A DNA stretch of 64,000 nucleotides, from positions 4,650,001 to 4,714,000 of the forward strand of contig NZ_RJKE01000001.1 of assembly GCF_003751225.1 (NCBI RefSeq). Reading direction: 5' to 3'. Position numbers and translations under genes: made by a program. The stretch's first letter is position 1. Each line of letters starts with the position of its first letter. Of the stretch, positions 27,463-36,593 are shown piece by piece. The notes under the pieces were generated by a model, which was not told where the DNA came from, did not search any database, and saw only the letters and a program-made list of their open reading frames with translations. This DNA comes from Actinocorallia herbida. Its GTDB lineage: Bacteria; Actinomycetota; Actinomycetes; Streptosporangiales; Streptosporangiaceae.

Positions 27463-28842
27463 TCAGCGGGGGCCGGGGCCGAGGAACAGCGCGGTGCTGA
27501 GGCCGAGGAGGGCGAAGGCCGCCAGGGTCAGCATCGCGGCGGCGTAGGCGTGCGTGGTGAGGCCCGCGACGAGGATGGTGCCGGCGATCGCGGTGCCGAG
27601 GGACGAGCCGAGGTTCGAGACGCTGCGGGAAAGGCCGGAGATCTCGCCCTGCCGATCCTCACCGAAGGCCGACTGGACGATGTTGACGGACGGGGTGAGC
27701 ATCAGGCCGATGCCGAGGCCGATCAGCAGAAGCCCGGGTGCGAAGGCCCAGGGGCTCGGGGACCCGCCCACCAGGGCGAGCAGGAGGACGATGCCGGCGA
27801 CGGTCACCGCGAAGCCCGTGACGATGAGGGTCCGCTGCGACCGGCGTTCCGCCAGGCGCTCGGCCATCAGTGACGTCGCCAGCAGGCCCAGGGTGGCGGC
27901 CGTGAAGATGACGCCGGTCTGGATCGCGTCGTACCCGCGGACGACCTGAAGGTACGCGGCCACCGTGAACGACGTGCCCATGAGCACGAGCCATTGGACG
28001 TTCTGGGTGACCAGCCCCAGATTCGAGGTGCGGTCCCGGAAGAGGCTCGTCGACAGCAGGGGTTCCTCGCCCGCGCGTTCCCTGGCCCGGATCCAGCCGA
28101 AGAACCAGGTGAGGACGAGCGCGCCCGCGACGAGCAGCGCGAGCATGAGCCACAGGTCGGTCTTGGCCGCCAGGATGCCGGACACGACGAGGACGAGCCC
28201 GACGGCCGACAGGATCGCGCCCCGGACGTCGAACGGGCTCGTCGGATCGGGCGGCAGCGGGTCCTTGATCTCCCGGCTCAGGAAGATGATCAGCACGATC
28301 ACCAGGGCCTGGAAGACGAAGGCCGCCCGCCAGCCGAGGACCGAGGTGATCAGGCCGCCGATGAGGGGTCCCGCGGCCGCTCCGACGCCGCCGAACGCCA
28401 TGATCGCGCCGAAGGCACGGGCTCGCGAGGCGGTCTCGGTGAACAGCAGCGTGGTGAGGATGTAGACGGGCGGGATCAGCAGGGCGGTGCCGACGCCCTC
28501 GAGGATCGAGTTCCCGAGGATGAGGACGCCCAGGCCGGGCGAGACCGCCGACAGCAGCGCGCCGAGGCCGTAGATGAGCAGGCCGGCGAGCAGGCATCGC
28601 TTGCGGCCGTACCGGTCGGTCAGCTTGCCGCCGGGGATCATCAGCGCGGCCATCACCAGGAGGAACACGGTGATGGCGACCTGCACGCCCTCGACCGTCG
28701 TGTCGAGGTCCCGGCTGATGTCGTTGATCATCACGTTCATGTTCGAGCCGGCGAAGCTGCAGATGAACTGCGCGAGCGCGAGCGGGAAGAGCACGCGTCG
28801 CGGGCCTTCCGACGCCTGCCGAGAGATCCGGGCCTCACCCAC
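27463..28842 (-). CDS. MFS drug exporter, DHA2 (14-TM) type
   Basis: A 459-aa pump with about 14 hydrophobic helices. The conserved loop GGKLTDRYGRKRCLLAG (residues ~72-90) and motif C, GGVGAAAGPLIGGLIT (~150), mark it as a proton-driven drug exporter of the EmrB/QacA group. The GTG start at 28842 is preceded by GGGAG and lies 18 nt after the GH15 gene stop, so the two may be one transcript. The crotonase gene follows after a gap with its own probable promoter. Confidence 0.88.
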   Translation of the reverse strand: MGEARISRQASEGPRRVLFPLALAQFICSFAGSNMNVMINDISRDLDTTVEGVQVAITVFLLVMAALMIPGGKLTDRYGRKRCLLAGLLIYGLGALLSAVSPGLGVLILGNSILEGVGTALLIPPVYILTTLLFTETASRARAFGAIMAFGGVGAAAGPLIGGLITSVLGWRAAFVFQALVIVLIIFLSREIKDPLPPDPTSPFDVRGAILSAVGLVLVVSGILAAKTDLWLMLALLVAGALVLTWFFGWIRARERAGEEPLLSTSLFRDRTSNLGLVTQNVQWLVLMGTSFTVAAYLQVVRGYDAIQTGVIFTAATLGLLATSLMAERLAERRSQRTLIVTGFAVTVAGIVLLLALVGGSPSPWAFAPGLLLIGLGIGLMLTPSVNIVQSAFGEDRQGEISGLSRSVSNLGSSLGTAIAGTILVAGLTTHAYAAAMLTLAAFALLGLSTALFLGPGPR

Positions 28843-28860
28843 CGCCGCGCTCCCGGGCGG

Positions 28861-30690
28861 TCATCGGCTCAGCGCCTTCTCGATGTGCTCGTTGAGGGTG
28901 ACGGCCGCGGAGATGAGGGCGAGGTGCGTGAACGCCTGCGGGAAGTTGCCGAGCTGTTCGCCCGAAGGCCCGATCTCCTCGGCGAACAGGCCGACGTGGT
29001 TGGCGTAGGTGAGCATCTTGTCGAACCCGTACCGCGCCGGGACCAGCCGGTCGGCCTCCGCGAGCGCCTCGATGTAGAGGAAGCTGCACAGGCTGAACGT
29101 GCCCTCCGAGCCGCGCAGCCCGTCCGGCGACGCCTCGGGGTTGTACCGGTAGACGAGGCTGTCGCTCACCAGTTCCCGGCCCATCGCGTCGAGCGTCGAC
29201 AGCCAGGCGGGGTCGCGCGGCGGGATGAACCCGACCTTCGGCATGAGCAGGATCGACGCGTCCAGAACGTCGGAGTCGTAGTGCTGGACGAAGGCCTCGC
29301 GCTTCTCATGCCAGCCGCGTTCGAGGATCTGGTCGAAGATCTCGTCCCGCGTCCGGGTCCAGCGGGCGATGTCGGCCGGCCGCGAGGTGGCCGTGGCCAC
29401 ACGGATGCCCCGGTCGAACGCGACCCACGTCATCAGCCGGCTGTAGGTGAAGTCCTTCTGGTCGCCCCGGGTCTCCCAGATGCCCTCGTCGGGCCGGTCC
29501 CAGTGGTCGGCGAGCCAGTCGAGGACCTTCGTGACGTCGCGCCAGTGCCGGACGCTGCCGATGTCGTCGGACGCCGAGAGCGCGTACAGGGCCTCGCCGT
29601 AGATGTCGAGCTGGATCTGGTCGGCCGCCGCGTTGCCCGCGCGCACGGGCGCCGACCCCCGGTAGCCCTCCAGATGGTCGAGCACCTCCTCGGACAGGTG
29701 CGGGTCGCCGTCGATCCGGTACATGATCTGGAGCGGCTCGCCGGACGCGGTGCCCCCTGCGCCGAGGCGGTCGCGCAGCCAGCGGCGGAAGGCGTTGGCC
29801 TCTTCCTCGAACCCGATGTCGCGCAGGGCCCGGACGGACAGGGAGGCGTCCCTGACCCAGGTGTACCGGTAGTCCCAGTTGCGTTCGCCGCCGATCTGCT
29901 CCGGCAGGCCCATGGTCAGGGCGGCGATCGGCGCCCCGGTGGGCGCGTAGGTGAGGAGCTTCAGCGTGATCGCCGAGCGGTTCACCATGTCCTGCCAACG
30001 GCCCCGATAGGTGGACTTGCGCAGCCAGCCGAGCCAGAAGAGGTTGCAGGACTGGAACGTGTCGCGGATCTCGTCCCGCGACATCAGGGCGGGGACCTGG
30101 GAGCCCGCCTCGTCACTCGTCAGGACGATCGCCGCGGTCTCCCCGGCCTCCAGGGTGAAGCGGGAGGTGAGGTCCCCTTCCTCGGCCTGGAGCGTGAGGG
30201 ACCCCACCGCCTGGACGTGCAGGTCGAGGCCGGGGCCCCGGCAGACCGCGGATCCGTCGCCGGTCCAGGCGAACTCGTGGGACGCCCGCGCGTAGTCGAA
30301 CCGCGGACGGCACTCGAAAGTGAAGGTGAGCGTGCCGCGGACCACCCGGACGATCCGGATCAGGCGGTGCCGGGCGGTCGGCTCCGTGGACTCGATCGGC
30401 ACCATGAAGTCCACGACCTCGCCGACGCCGTCGGGCGACATGAACCGGGTGACGAGGATCGCGGTGTCCGACAGGTAGAGCTGCCGGACCACCTCGGCCT
30501 CCCCGTCGTCCTTCGCCGCGGCCAGTCGGCAGTACCCTCCGCGCTCGCTGTCCAGGAGCGAGGCGAAGATGCTCGGCGAGTCGAATCTCGGTGTGCACCA
30601 CCAGTCGATGGTCCCCTCGGAGGAAACGAGCGCGGCGGTCTGGAGGTCGCCGACCATCCCATGCTCAGCAATCGGTACATAGGTCCCCAT
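28861..30690 (-). CDS. glycoside hydrolase family 15 protein (trehalase/glucoamylase-like)
   Basis: A 609-aa cytoplasmic enzyme. It has an N-terminal beta-sandwich (MGTYVPIAEHGMVGDLQTAA; GTIDWWCTPRFDSPSIFASL). A six-hairpin alpha-barrel follows, with the GH15 landmarks NWDYRYTWVRDASLSVRAL (~290) and QIQLDIYGEALYAL (~390), the latter holding a catalytic Glu. Length and N-terminus fit actinobacterial GH15 trehalases and glucan 1,4-alpha-glucosidases; substrate is not decided. ATG 30690 has GAGGTGG upstream. A longer in-frame reading upstream has no typical GH15 residues. Confidence 0.88.
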   Translation of the reverse strand: MGTYVPIAEHGMVGDLQTAALVSSEGTIDWWCTPRFDSPSIFASLLDSERGGYCRLAAAKDDGEAEVVRQLYLSDTAILVTRFMSPDGVGEVVDFMVPIESTEPTARHRLIRIVRVVRGTLTFTFECRPRFDYARASHEFAWTGDGSAVCRGPGLDLHVQAVGSLTLQAEEGDLTSRFTLEAGETAAIVLTSDEAGSQVPALMSRDEIRDTFQSCNLFWLGWLRKSTYRGRWQDMVNRSAITLKLLTYAPTGAPIAALTMGLPEQIGGERNWDYRYTWVRDASLSVRALRDIGFEEEANAFRRWLRDRLGAGGTASGEPLQIMYRIDGDPHLSEEVLDHLEGYRGSAPVRAGNAAADQIQLDIYGEALYALSASDDIGSVRHWRDVTKVLDWLADHWDRPDEGIWETRGDQKDFTYSRLMTWVAFDRGIRVATATSRPADIARWTRTRDEIFDQILERGWHEKREAFVQHYDSDVLDASILLMPKVGFIPPRDPAWLSTLDAMGRELVSDSLVYRYNPEASPDGLRGSEGTFSLCSFLYIEALAEADRLVPARYGFDKMLTYANHVGLFAEEIGPSGEQLGNFPQAFTHLALISAAVTLNEHIEKALSR

Positions 30691-30858
30691 TGCGCCACCT
30701 CGCTGCTCATCTCGACTTCCCGCTTCGAGATCGTCCTTCCCGGATCCGCGATCCTCTCGGCCATCCCCCCATGAACCTTCGCCCATGAAACCCCTGGAGG
30801 CGGGAGGAGGGATTCCGTCGGGCTGGGTGCCGAAGAGTTCACACTGGAGCCCACCCGC

Positions 30859-30888
30859 GACAAGGTCCCAGCCGCCTGGGACCTTGTC
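30859..30888 (-). terminator. terminator downstream of the TPR membrane protein gene
   Basis: A perfect 13-bp stem (GACAAGGTCCCAG paired with CTGGGACCTTGTC) with a 4-nt loop. It lies 63 nt after the stop of the minus-strand gene at 30951 and just before the GH15 promoter region. Confidence 0.8.
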
Positions 30889-30950
30889 CGTCGCCGCACC
30901 GCCAACGTCTCCCGGACTGCCGCCGCACCGACTCTGGCGGTGCGAGGCGG

Positions 30951-32330
30951 TCAGGGCGAGCGCACGTCCTCGTCACGCTGATGGTAGGCCGTGCGGCGGG
31001 CCTCGTCCGGGGCGAGGCGAGCGGCAGCCTCGAAATACCGGGCGGCCGTCGCCGGGTCGGGAGCCCGATCGACGAGCGCGAGCATGCTGATCTCGCCGAG
31101 CAGGGCGTAGGAGTCGGCGGTCAGGGTGCGCAGCCAGATCTTCCTCGTGTCGTTCTCCCAGGACGCGGCCGCGGTGCGGAAGCCCATCTCTATCCGGTCG
31201 ATCGGGCCTTTTCCCCGGATCAGCAGCAGGCACAGGCGGGTGCGCGCCAGCGCGAAATGTATCCGGGGGCGAACATCGTGCCGGTCATCCTGGCTGATTT
31301 CTCCGGCGAGCTTTTCGTATCGGCCTTCCAGTTCGTCCAGGACCTTCTCCCGGGACACCTCTCTCGTGCACATCTGTCCGCTGAAGGTTCCGCCGGCTCG
31401 CAAATAGGTGATCTCGGCGAGTCCCAGCTTGGCGCGCACGGAGCCCGGATCCGCGTCAAGGGCGCTCCGGTAGGCCGCTTCCGCCTTGTGCCGCCGGTGC
31501 GCGCGGGCCTCGGCGTTCCCGATGAGCAGCCAGCTGAAGGAACGTTCGGCCGCGCCGGTGAGATCGGGCTGGAGCGCCCTCATCTCCTTGATGCTCGTCT
31601 TCAGGCCCCGCTCGTCCCCCGTCGCATAGTCTCCCGCGGCCATGAGCATCCTGGAGTAGAGGCGGACCTTACCGAGAAGGAAGTTCTGGGCATTACGGTG
31701 CGCGGAGGGATTATCCGCGACATCGCCGAACTCGGCTTCGGACAAGGACTGCAACCCACCCAGCTCGTATGCCTCGCCCAGTCGGTGCCGGTCCAGGTAG
31801 ATCTCGACGCGGAGCCGGTCCACGACGCCTGGAATGAGCGTCGCGGAGACCGCGATGTGCCCGCGGCGGGAGGACAGGTCCGTGCCGAGCCGCTCAGCGC
31901 GGCCCGCTTCGGTGCGATAGACGCCGACGTCGTCGTTGTCCGCCCCTCCTACGGCGACCACCCCGGGCTCGGTGAACTCGTCCGCCACCATCTCCAGGAG
32001 CGCGTCCCCGAACGCCTCGGCCACCTCCTCGTCCTCATCGGCCTTCTTCGGAGCGTCGATGGCGATCGGTGCGACGACGATTCTCAACGCGCCTTTGAGC
32101 GGTGGCGCACCGACCCATGGGAGGCTCTGCCAGAAGCCGGGCAGATCACCTGGCAGTGCGATCACGGCGCCGAGGAAGCCGAACGCCGCGACGAAGAAGA
32201 CGACGGCGGCTCGCAGCAGCTTCCCCCAGCCGCGTTGTTCCTCGCTTTGCGAGACCCTCCCACCCTCATCGACCGTTTCGCCCTCTTCATCCCTATCCTC
32301 ATGCCGAGGATCGCCGGTTCCGGTCACCAC
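30951..32330 (-). CDS. membrane-anchored TPR-repeat protein of unknown function
   Basis: A 459-aa protein. Residues 1-35 are acidic and cytoplasmic, followed by one membrane helix (AAVVFFVAAFGFLGAVIAL, ~40-58). Next is an alpha/beta region of ~130 residues (LRIVVAPIAIDAP ... ISVSATLIPG-like strands). From ~240 on are helical TPR-like repeats (AEAAYRSALDADPGSVRAKLGLAE; AARYFEAAARLAPDEARRTAY). The start is GTG 32330, with GAGG 6 nt upstream. It is divergent from the lipoprotein gene at 32415. The N-terminal segment resembles the strand pattern of TolB/LpoB-type sensor-effector proteins, but I cannot assign a function. Confidence 0.75.
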   Translation of the reverse strand: MVTGTGDPRHEDRDEEGETVDEGGRVSQSEEQRGWGKLLRAAVVFFVAAFGFLGAVIALPGDLPGFWQSLPWVGAPPLKGALRIVVAPIAIDAPKKADEDEEVAEAFGDALLEMVADEFTEPGVVAVGGADNDDVGVYRTEAGRAERLGTDLSSRRGHIAVSATLIPGVVDRLRVEIYLDRHRLGEAYELGGLQSLSEAEFGDVADNPSAHRNAQNFLLGKVRLYSRMLMAAGDYATGDERGLKTSIKEMRALQPDLTGAAERSFSWLLIGNAEARAHRRHKAEAAYRSALDADPGSVRAKLGLAEITYLRAGGTFSGQMCTREVSREKVLDELEGRYEKLAGEISQDDRHDVRPRIHFALARTRLCLLLIRGKGPIDRIEMGFRTAAASWENDTRKIWLRTLTADSYALLGEISMLALVDRAPDPATAARYFEAAARLAPDEARRTAYHQRDEDVRSP

Positions 32331-32414
32331 GAAGACCTCACGAATAATGAGCGATCACTGTGCAACTCCCATTATCTTCTTTCTGGCAAAGCAACGACAT
32401 GCTCCGGAGAAGAA
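32331..32414. promoter_or_regulatory. divergent promoter region of the TPR protein and lipoprotein genes
   Basis: A short AT-rich segment in GC-rich surroundings (ACGAATAATGAGCG; CATTATCTTCTTTCTGG) between two divergent genes. It must hold both promoters; individual boxes are not clear. Confidence 0.45.
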
Positions 32415-33377
32415 ATGCTGATGGGCTCCGCCGAAGGAAGACGCTTGTTCGGACTCGCCGCGCTCGGGCTGCTCCTCCTGTGCGGAGCATGTGGATCCGG
32501 CCCCAATGCACCGAGCGCGGATCCCCCTGTGCCGCCTTCGCCGCCCTCCGTCGCGAGCGAGCAGCCGCAGGCCGAGGCCGTGCTCGAAGACCCGCGTCCG
32601 GGGCAGCGGCCCGCCGGCCTCGACAAGGAACTGAGATTCCCCGTCGGCGGAGGCGGCTTCAACTGCTACCAGCAGCAGGAGTTCGCCTTGATGACGTACC
32701 TCGAGACCGAGGCGCTCGGCCTGCCCGACGGGACCATCGAGTCCGGAGAGGCGACGGTCTACGACACCCTCGACCCCCGTGGCCCTTTCATGGAGACCAT
32801 TCCCTTCGAGGATTCCTTCTGCGTGGTCGGCTCGAAGTCCGGCGCGGCGGTCACCGTGACCCTGACCGACCCTTCGGGCCAGACCATGGACGAGCAGGTC
32901 GTGACCCCTTTGTCCGACCCCTCCAACGTAGTCAGCGACCAAAAGCCGTTCTTTGTGCGTTTCCTTCCCGGAGTGGCTGAAGGCACCTACACCCTCACCG
33001 CCGTTCAGGGGGGCCACACGGTGACGCGCGAGATCAGGGTCTCGCTCCCTTCTTCGCCGAAGGCATTCGCCGTCTTCGACGACCGGTACAGCTACGGTTA
33101 CGACCGCGCGAAATCCACCACGGTGACCGTCGCGTTCGGCGGCCTTCCGCCGAACGAGCCGACGGAGTTCTACCTGTACCACGCGGGTCCCGACTCCTAC
33201 GAGGGCGAAGGTCTCGACTCCGTCGAGGTCAACACCTTCCACTCCGCCCATACCGTCACCGGCTCCCTCGACGGCACGGCTTTTCTCGCACTGCGCATCA
33301 CGCCGGGCACGCTCGTCGGGAGTTACTACCTGAGGAACCTGGACGAAACCGCCCACACGACCTGGAAGATCTACTGA
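32415..33377 (+). CDS. lipoprotein of unknown function
   Basis: A 320-aa protein with a lipoprotein signal: MGSAEGRRLFGLAALGLLLL followed by CGAC, the last Cys being the probable lipidated residue. A proline-rich linker (PPVPPSPPSVASEQPQAE) comes next. The mature part reads as two or three beta-sandwich units (AVTVTLTDPSGQTMDEQVV; KSTTVTVAFGGLPPNEPTEF) with conserved aromatic residues. GGAGAAGAA precedes ATG 32415; ATG 32421 is also possible. It is exported and attached to the outer face of the membrane. It is divergent from a TPR membrane protein gene and may belong to the same process. Confidence 0.8.
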   Translation: MLMGSAEGRRLFGLAALGLLLLCGACGSGPNAPSADPPVPPSPPSVASEQPQAEAVLEDPRPGQRPAGLDKELRFPVGGGGFNCYQQQEFALMTYLETEALGLPDGTIESGEATVYDTLDPRGPFMETIPFEDSFCVVGSKSGAAVTVTLTDPSGQTMDEQVVTPLSDPSNVVSDQKPFFVRFLPGVAEGTYTLTAVQGGHTVTREIRVSLPSSPKAFAVFDDRYSYGYDRAKSTTVTVAFGGLPPNEPTEFYLYHAGPDSYEGEGLDSVEVNTFHSAHTVTGSLDGTAFLALRITPGTLVGSYYLRNLDETAHTTWKIY

Positions 33378-33409
33378 GCCCCCAGGCGGTGCCGTCGGCG
33401 GTGGGGTGG

Positions 33410-33449
33410 CCGGCGCGGGTCCGCTCCCACAAGTCTTGACCCGCGCCGG
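33410..33449. terminator. bidirectional hairpin between lipoprotein and anti-sigma genes
   Basis: A 12-bp perfect stem (CCGGCGCGGGTC with GACCCGCGCCGG) and 16-nt loop in a convergent intergenic region. Confidence 0.7.
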
Positions 33450-33502
33450 TCTTCACAGGTCGATCGGGGAGGGGGAAAGGTTGCCGTCAGACTGAAGATT
33501 TC

Positions 33503-34129
33503 TCAGAAATTGCCGGTGGTGTCGTCGACGGCGTAGGTGTCGTGGGAGCTGGATCGGGGGCCGGGCTCGCGGGCGAACTGGGCGGCGAACAGATAGGTGC
33601 CGGGGGTAAGGGTGTCGCCGTCGCCCAGGGTCCAGCGGTAGACGAGGAAGCCGCCTTCGGAGGCGGACGTCGCCACGACGGTCGAAGCCGTGCTGAAGGC
33701 GCCCGCGAAGGTCTCGCCCGCGGCGGCGCGGATCCTGATCGTGACGGTCAGGGCGGTGACCGTCCGCCGGACGGTCACCCGGACGTCGGCTTGCGCCCAG
33801 TAGCCGTTACCGGAGGAGTCGGGCGAGGCCACGACATCGAACGGCCGCGCGGCCGGGGCGCTCTCGCCCACCGGCGGCGGGGGCACCTCGGAGGTCGTCC
33901 GGCCGAGGGCGTCGGAAGGAGTGACGACCGGCCGGGCGTCCTCCTGGGCGCGCAGGCTCCAGCCGACGAGGGTGGTGGCGACCAGCACGGCTGCGGCCGC
34001 GGCGGCGGCGAGCAGCGGGCGCATCCGCGCCCTGGCGGGTTCGCGGGCCTCGATCCGCGCGAGGATCAGCTCGCGGTCGGGCTCGTGGGCCGCGGCGTCG
34101 GCGCGCAGCGCGCGCCACAGATCGTCCAT
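33503..34129 (-). CDS. probable anti-sigma factor, membrane protein
   Basis: A 208-aa protein. The N-terminal 45 residues are cytoplasmic and helical (MDDLWRALRADAAAHEPDRE). One membrane segment follows (LLAAAAAAAVLVATTLVGWS). The rest is an extracytoplasmic beta-rich domain (ADVRVTVRRTVTALTVTIRI). The ATG overlaps the sigma factor stop as ATGA. Position, coupling and layout (short N-terminal sigma-binding part, TM, external sensor) all support an anti-sigma role. No zinc-binding HxxxCxxC motif is present, so it is not a ZAS-type anti-sigma. Confidence 0.72.
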   Translation of the reverse strand: MDDLWRALRADAAAHEPDRELILARIEAREPARARMRPLLAAAAAAAVLVATTLVGWSLRAQEDARPVVTPSDALGRTTSEVPPPPVGESAPAARPFDVVASPDSSGNGYWAQADVRVTVRRTVTALTVTIRIRAAAGETFAGAFSTASTVVATSASEGGFLVYRWTLGDGDTLTPGTYLFAAQFAREPGPRSSSHDTYAVDDTTGNF

Positions 34130-34617
34130 CAGCCCTCCACCCCCAGCCGTGCCTGGAGCTGGGCGAGGCCCCGCGCGGTCTGGCTCTTGACGGTCCCGAC
34201 GGAGATGCCGAGGATCGCGGCGGTCTCGGCCTCCGACATCTCCAGCACCAGCCGCAGCACCACGCAGGCGCGCTTGCGAATCGGGAGGGACTGCAAAGCC
34301 GCCTGGAGGTCGACCAGGGCGGCGACGTCGGGATCGTGCCGGTGGCCGCGCCCGAGCACGCTGAGCTCGCGGCCGCCGCGCCGCTCGCGGACCAGGCCGC
34401 GCACCCTGGTCGCCGCCAGGTTCACCAGCATCCTCCGCACGTACGCGAGGGGGTCCGTGGCCCGCCGGACCCTCCCCCAGTGCCGCCACGCCTCCGCGAA
34501 CACGTCCGCGACCAGGTCGTCGGCCTCGTCGGGATCGCCGAGCATCAGATACGCGAAACGGCCCAGTGACCGGTAATGGAGCTCGAAGAACTCATGAAAC
34601 TCCCTATCCGGCCGCAC
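34129..34617 (-). CDS. SigE-family ECF RNA polymerase sigma factor
   Basis: A 162-aa ECF sigma. Region 2 spans residues ~10-75 (FFELHYRSLGRFAYLMLGDP, DDLVADVFAEAWRHW). Region 4 spans ~105-155 (LPIRKRACVVLRLVLEMSEA; ILGISVGTVKSQTARGLAQL). Length and motifs fit the SigE/SigM-type short ECF factors of actinomycetes. The start codon taken is GTG 34617; the ribosome site is weak and the true start may be a few codons away. It is coupled to the membrane anti-sigma gene by an ATGA overlap. Its regulon likely includes its own promoter, but that is not visible. Confidence 0.88.
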   Translation of the reverse strand: MRPDREFHEFFELHYRSLGRFAYLMLGDPDEADDLVADVFAEAWRHWGRVRRATDPLAYVRRMLVNLAATRVRGLVRERRGGRELSVLGRGHRHDPDVAALVDLQAALQSLPIRKRACVVLRLVLEMSEAETAAILGISVGTVKSQTARGLAQLQARLGVEG

Positions 34618-34639
34618 ATCGGCGAAATTATCAGAAAGC

Positions 34640-35094
34640 GGACCCCTCTCCCCAGCGCAAGAGGGCCGACGGTGTCACTCCCCGAAGAGCCGGCCGTAGT
34701 CCGCCATCGCCGGCTCGTGGCCGACCGACTCGCATGGCGGGTCTCCTCCTCTGGCAAGGTGACTCCGGCGACGGGTCAGGCGGTCTCCCGCACGATCGAC
34801 TTCGTCCGCAGGACGCTGCCGGCCTCGCCGGTACGGCGACGGACCGGGCCAGGAGGTCCCGGGTCATCCGCTCGCCCATCTCCTCGACGGGCTGGCGGAC
34901 GGTGGTGAGCCGGATGCGCCCAGCGCCATCAGGTCCGAGGCGACGAGCACGGCGTCGAGGTCCGGCCGCCGGGACAGCAGCCGGTTCATCGAGTGCTCGC
35001 CGGAAGGCTGGAGGATGTCGCCGTGCGCGACGACCGGGCCGAGCCCCGCCTCGTTCACGGCCTTGAGGCAGCCGGCCAGCCGGTCGCCGCCGGC
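34640..35094 (-). pseudogene. remnant of a LacI-family regulator
   Basis: On the minus strand one frame reads GLGPVVAHGDILQPSGEHSM and SRRPDLDAVLVASDLMALGA, the classic effector-domain block of LacI repressors. The continuation IRLTTVRQPVEEMGERMTRD, also LacI-typical, follows at once but in another frame. Between them the usual ~20 residues (LGRRVPEDVAVVGFDD-like) are missing, so a deletion has joined the parts out of frame. The HTH and first ~180 residues are gone. The 5' break lies where the GH6 remnant begins. Confidence 0.72.
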
Positions 35095-35417
35095 CCGCAG
35101 ATCCTGCGGAACTACTACGTCGGCGAACTGAGCTTCGCCCAGGCGTTCCGCACCAAACTGGTGTCGGCCGGCTTCCCGTCCGGCATCGGCATGCTCATCG
35201 ACACCTCACGCAACGGCTGGGGCGGCACCGCCCGCCCGACCGCGGCGAGCACCTCCACCGTCCTCGACGTCTCCCGGGTCGGCCGCCGCATCCACGCCGG
35301 CAACTGGTGCAACCAATCCGGCGCCGGCCTAGGCGAGCGCCCCCAGGCCAGCCCGGCCACTGGTTCTCCGCCCAGTTCCAGCGGCTCATGCAGAACGCCC
35401 ACCCCGCCCTCCCCTGA
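35095..35417 (+). pseudogene. remnant of a GH6 cellulase (cellobiohydrolase/endoglucanase)
   Basis: The plus strand reads YYVGELSFAQAFRTKLVSAG, FPSGIGMLIDTSRNGWGG, RRIHAGNWCNQSGAGLGERP. These are hallmark C-terminal blocks of secreted GH6 cellulases of actinomycetes. After QASPA the frame breaks. The true C-terminus GHWFSAQFQRLMQNAHPALP plus stop is found in the next frame, so about 70 residues are deleted, and a few more are lost before SRVGRRIH. The signal peptide and catalytic N-terminal two thirds are absent. Non-functional. Confidence 0.8.
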
Positions 35418-35447
35418 CCGGCTCCGCCCTGTCAGTTCGGTCGCTGC

Positions 35448-36398
35448 TCAAGGGCCGGTTGCGCGCCGGTACCTGGCGGCCATCGCGTGGAACACCCTCT
35501 TCGGCTCCCAGCGGTCCTCGTCGATGAGCCGGGTGACGCCGTAGGAGCCGAGATCGAGGACGCCGGGTCTGCCGTAACCGGCGAAGGTGAACCACAGGGC
35601 GGTGTCCACGCCCTCCTCCTCGAAGAGGTCCAGGAGGCCGTTGAAGTAGCGCACCTGCTCCTCCTCGTCCCGTACCGCATCCGCCGGCACCCGCCAGGCC
35701 ATCCCGCCGCGTTCGCTCGCACCCCGGTAGGCGCAGGTTCCGAACTCGGTGACCGCGACGGGCTTGCCGTGGGCGAAGTGAGCGCGTATCTCCTCGCGGA
35801 AGCCATCGGCGTTGTAGGCGGCACGGTAGGCGTCGACGCCGACGAGGTCGAAAGGGCTCCAGTCGACGAACTCCCAAGGAGCGCCGGCGTAGGTGACCGG
35901 CCCGCCGAAGTGCAGGCGGACGGTCGCGACGACCTGCGCGAGGAAGCCATTGAGGCGTTCCAGGACGGGCCCGAGCGAGGACCACCACTCCATGTCGGCG
36001 GTCGCCATGGCCTGCAGGCGGTCGCCATAGGTGTCACCCGCGATGAACCCGTGGCAGAAGGCGCTCATCTCGCAACCGGTCACGAACACCACCTCGGCGC
36101 CGGTCCGCCGCACCGACTCCGCCCGGCGGGCGCAGTCGGCGAAGAACGGAAGCAACCGGTCGGGCGGAAGGTCCACCGGAAACGGGGCGAACCAGACCTC
36201 AAGGCCGACCTCCGCGGCATGCCGCGCGGCGAGGCTCAGCCGCTCGGGCTCCCGCCCGGAGACCCGGACGGCATCGCAGTGCAACTGCCCGGCGATCACC
36301 TCCATGTCACGCCGCACCGTCTCTGCGCGGAACGTCTTACGCGAGATCCCCGCCCCGGGAAGAAACCCGGTGTCGTAGTTGATACCGCGCGCCCGCAC
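35448..36398 (-). CDS. TIM-barrel glycoside-hydrolase-like protein
   Basis: A 316-aa cytoplasmic protein beginning MRARGINYDTGFLPG. The pattern is an (alpha/beta)8 barrel like clan-A glycosidases: CDAVRVSGREPERL, VFVTGCEMSAFCHGF, FDLVGVDAYRAAYNAD, KPVAVTEFGTCAYRG, and WFTFAGYGRPGVLD at strand ends. Glu in CEMS (strand 4) and Glu in TEFG (strand 7) could be acid/base and nucleophile. Homologues in Streptomyces are often labelled "abortive infection protein", without support visible here. It sits beside the GH6 remnant. Substrate unknown. Confidence 0.65.
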   Translation of the reverse strand: MRARGINYDTGFLPGAGISRKTFRAETVRRDMEVIAGQLHCDAVRVSGREPERLSLAARHAAEVGLEVWFAPFPVDLPPDRLLPFFADCARRAESVRRTGAEVVFVTGCEMSAFCHGFIAGDTYGDRLQAMATADMEWWSSLGPVLERLNGFLAQVVATVRLHFGGPVTYAGAPWEFVDWSPFDLVGVDAYRAAYNADGFREEIRAHFAHGKPVAVTEFGTCAYRGASERGGMAWRVPADAVRDEEEQVRYFNGLLDLFEEEGVDTALWFTFAGYGRPGVLDLGSYGVTRLIDEDRWEPKRVFHAMAARYRRATGP

Positions 36399-36516
36399 GT
36401 CACGCCCTCCCCTCGTCCGACGCCCCGGCCGGACAAGGCGTCAACGGACGATATCCAGCCACAGTACGAAATCCCGCCACCTTGACTCCGCGTTCAGCTC
36501 GCCGCTTCATCTCGCG

Positions 36517-36532
36517 CCCGCCTCAGGGCGGG
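36517..36532 (-). terminator. possible weak terminator after the FxsB-like gene
   Basis: A 6-bp GC stem (CCCGCC with GGCGGG) with a 4-nt loop, 62 nt past the stop codon. It is short, so only a tentative call. Confidence 0.3.
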
Positions 36533-36593
36533 GGTTCAGGCCGCGCGTAGCGGCTCACCGCTGTTCCGGGTGCCTCGCGCACCTCATGCGCGG

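Noticed and set aside
34618..35447. Possible intact small genes in the scar region
   Set aside because: All readable segments match internal parts of LacI or GH6 proteins with frame breaks, so they are remnants.
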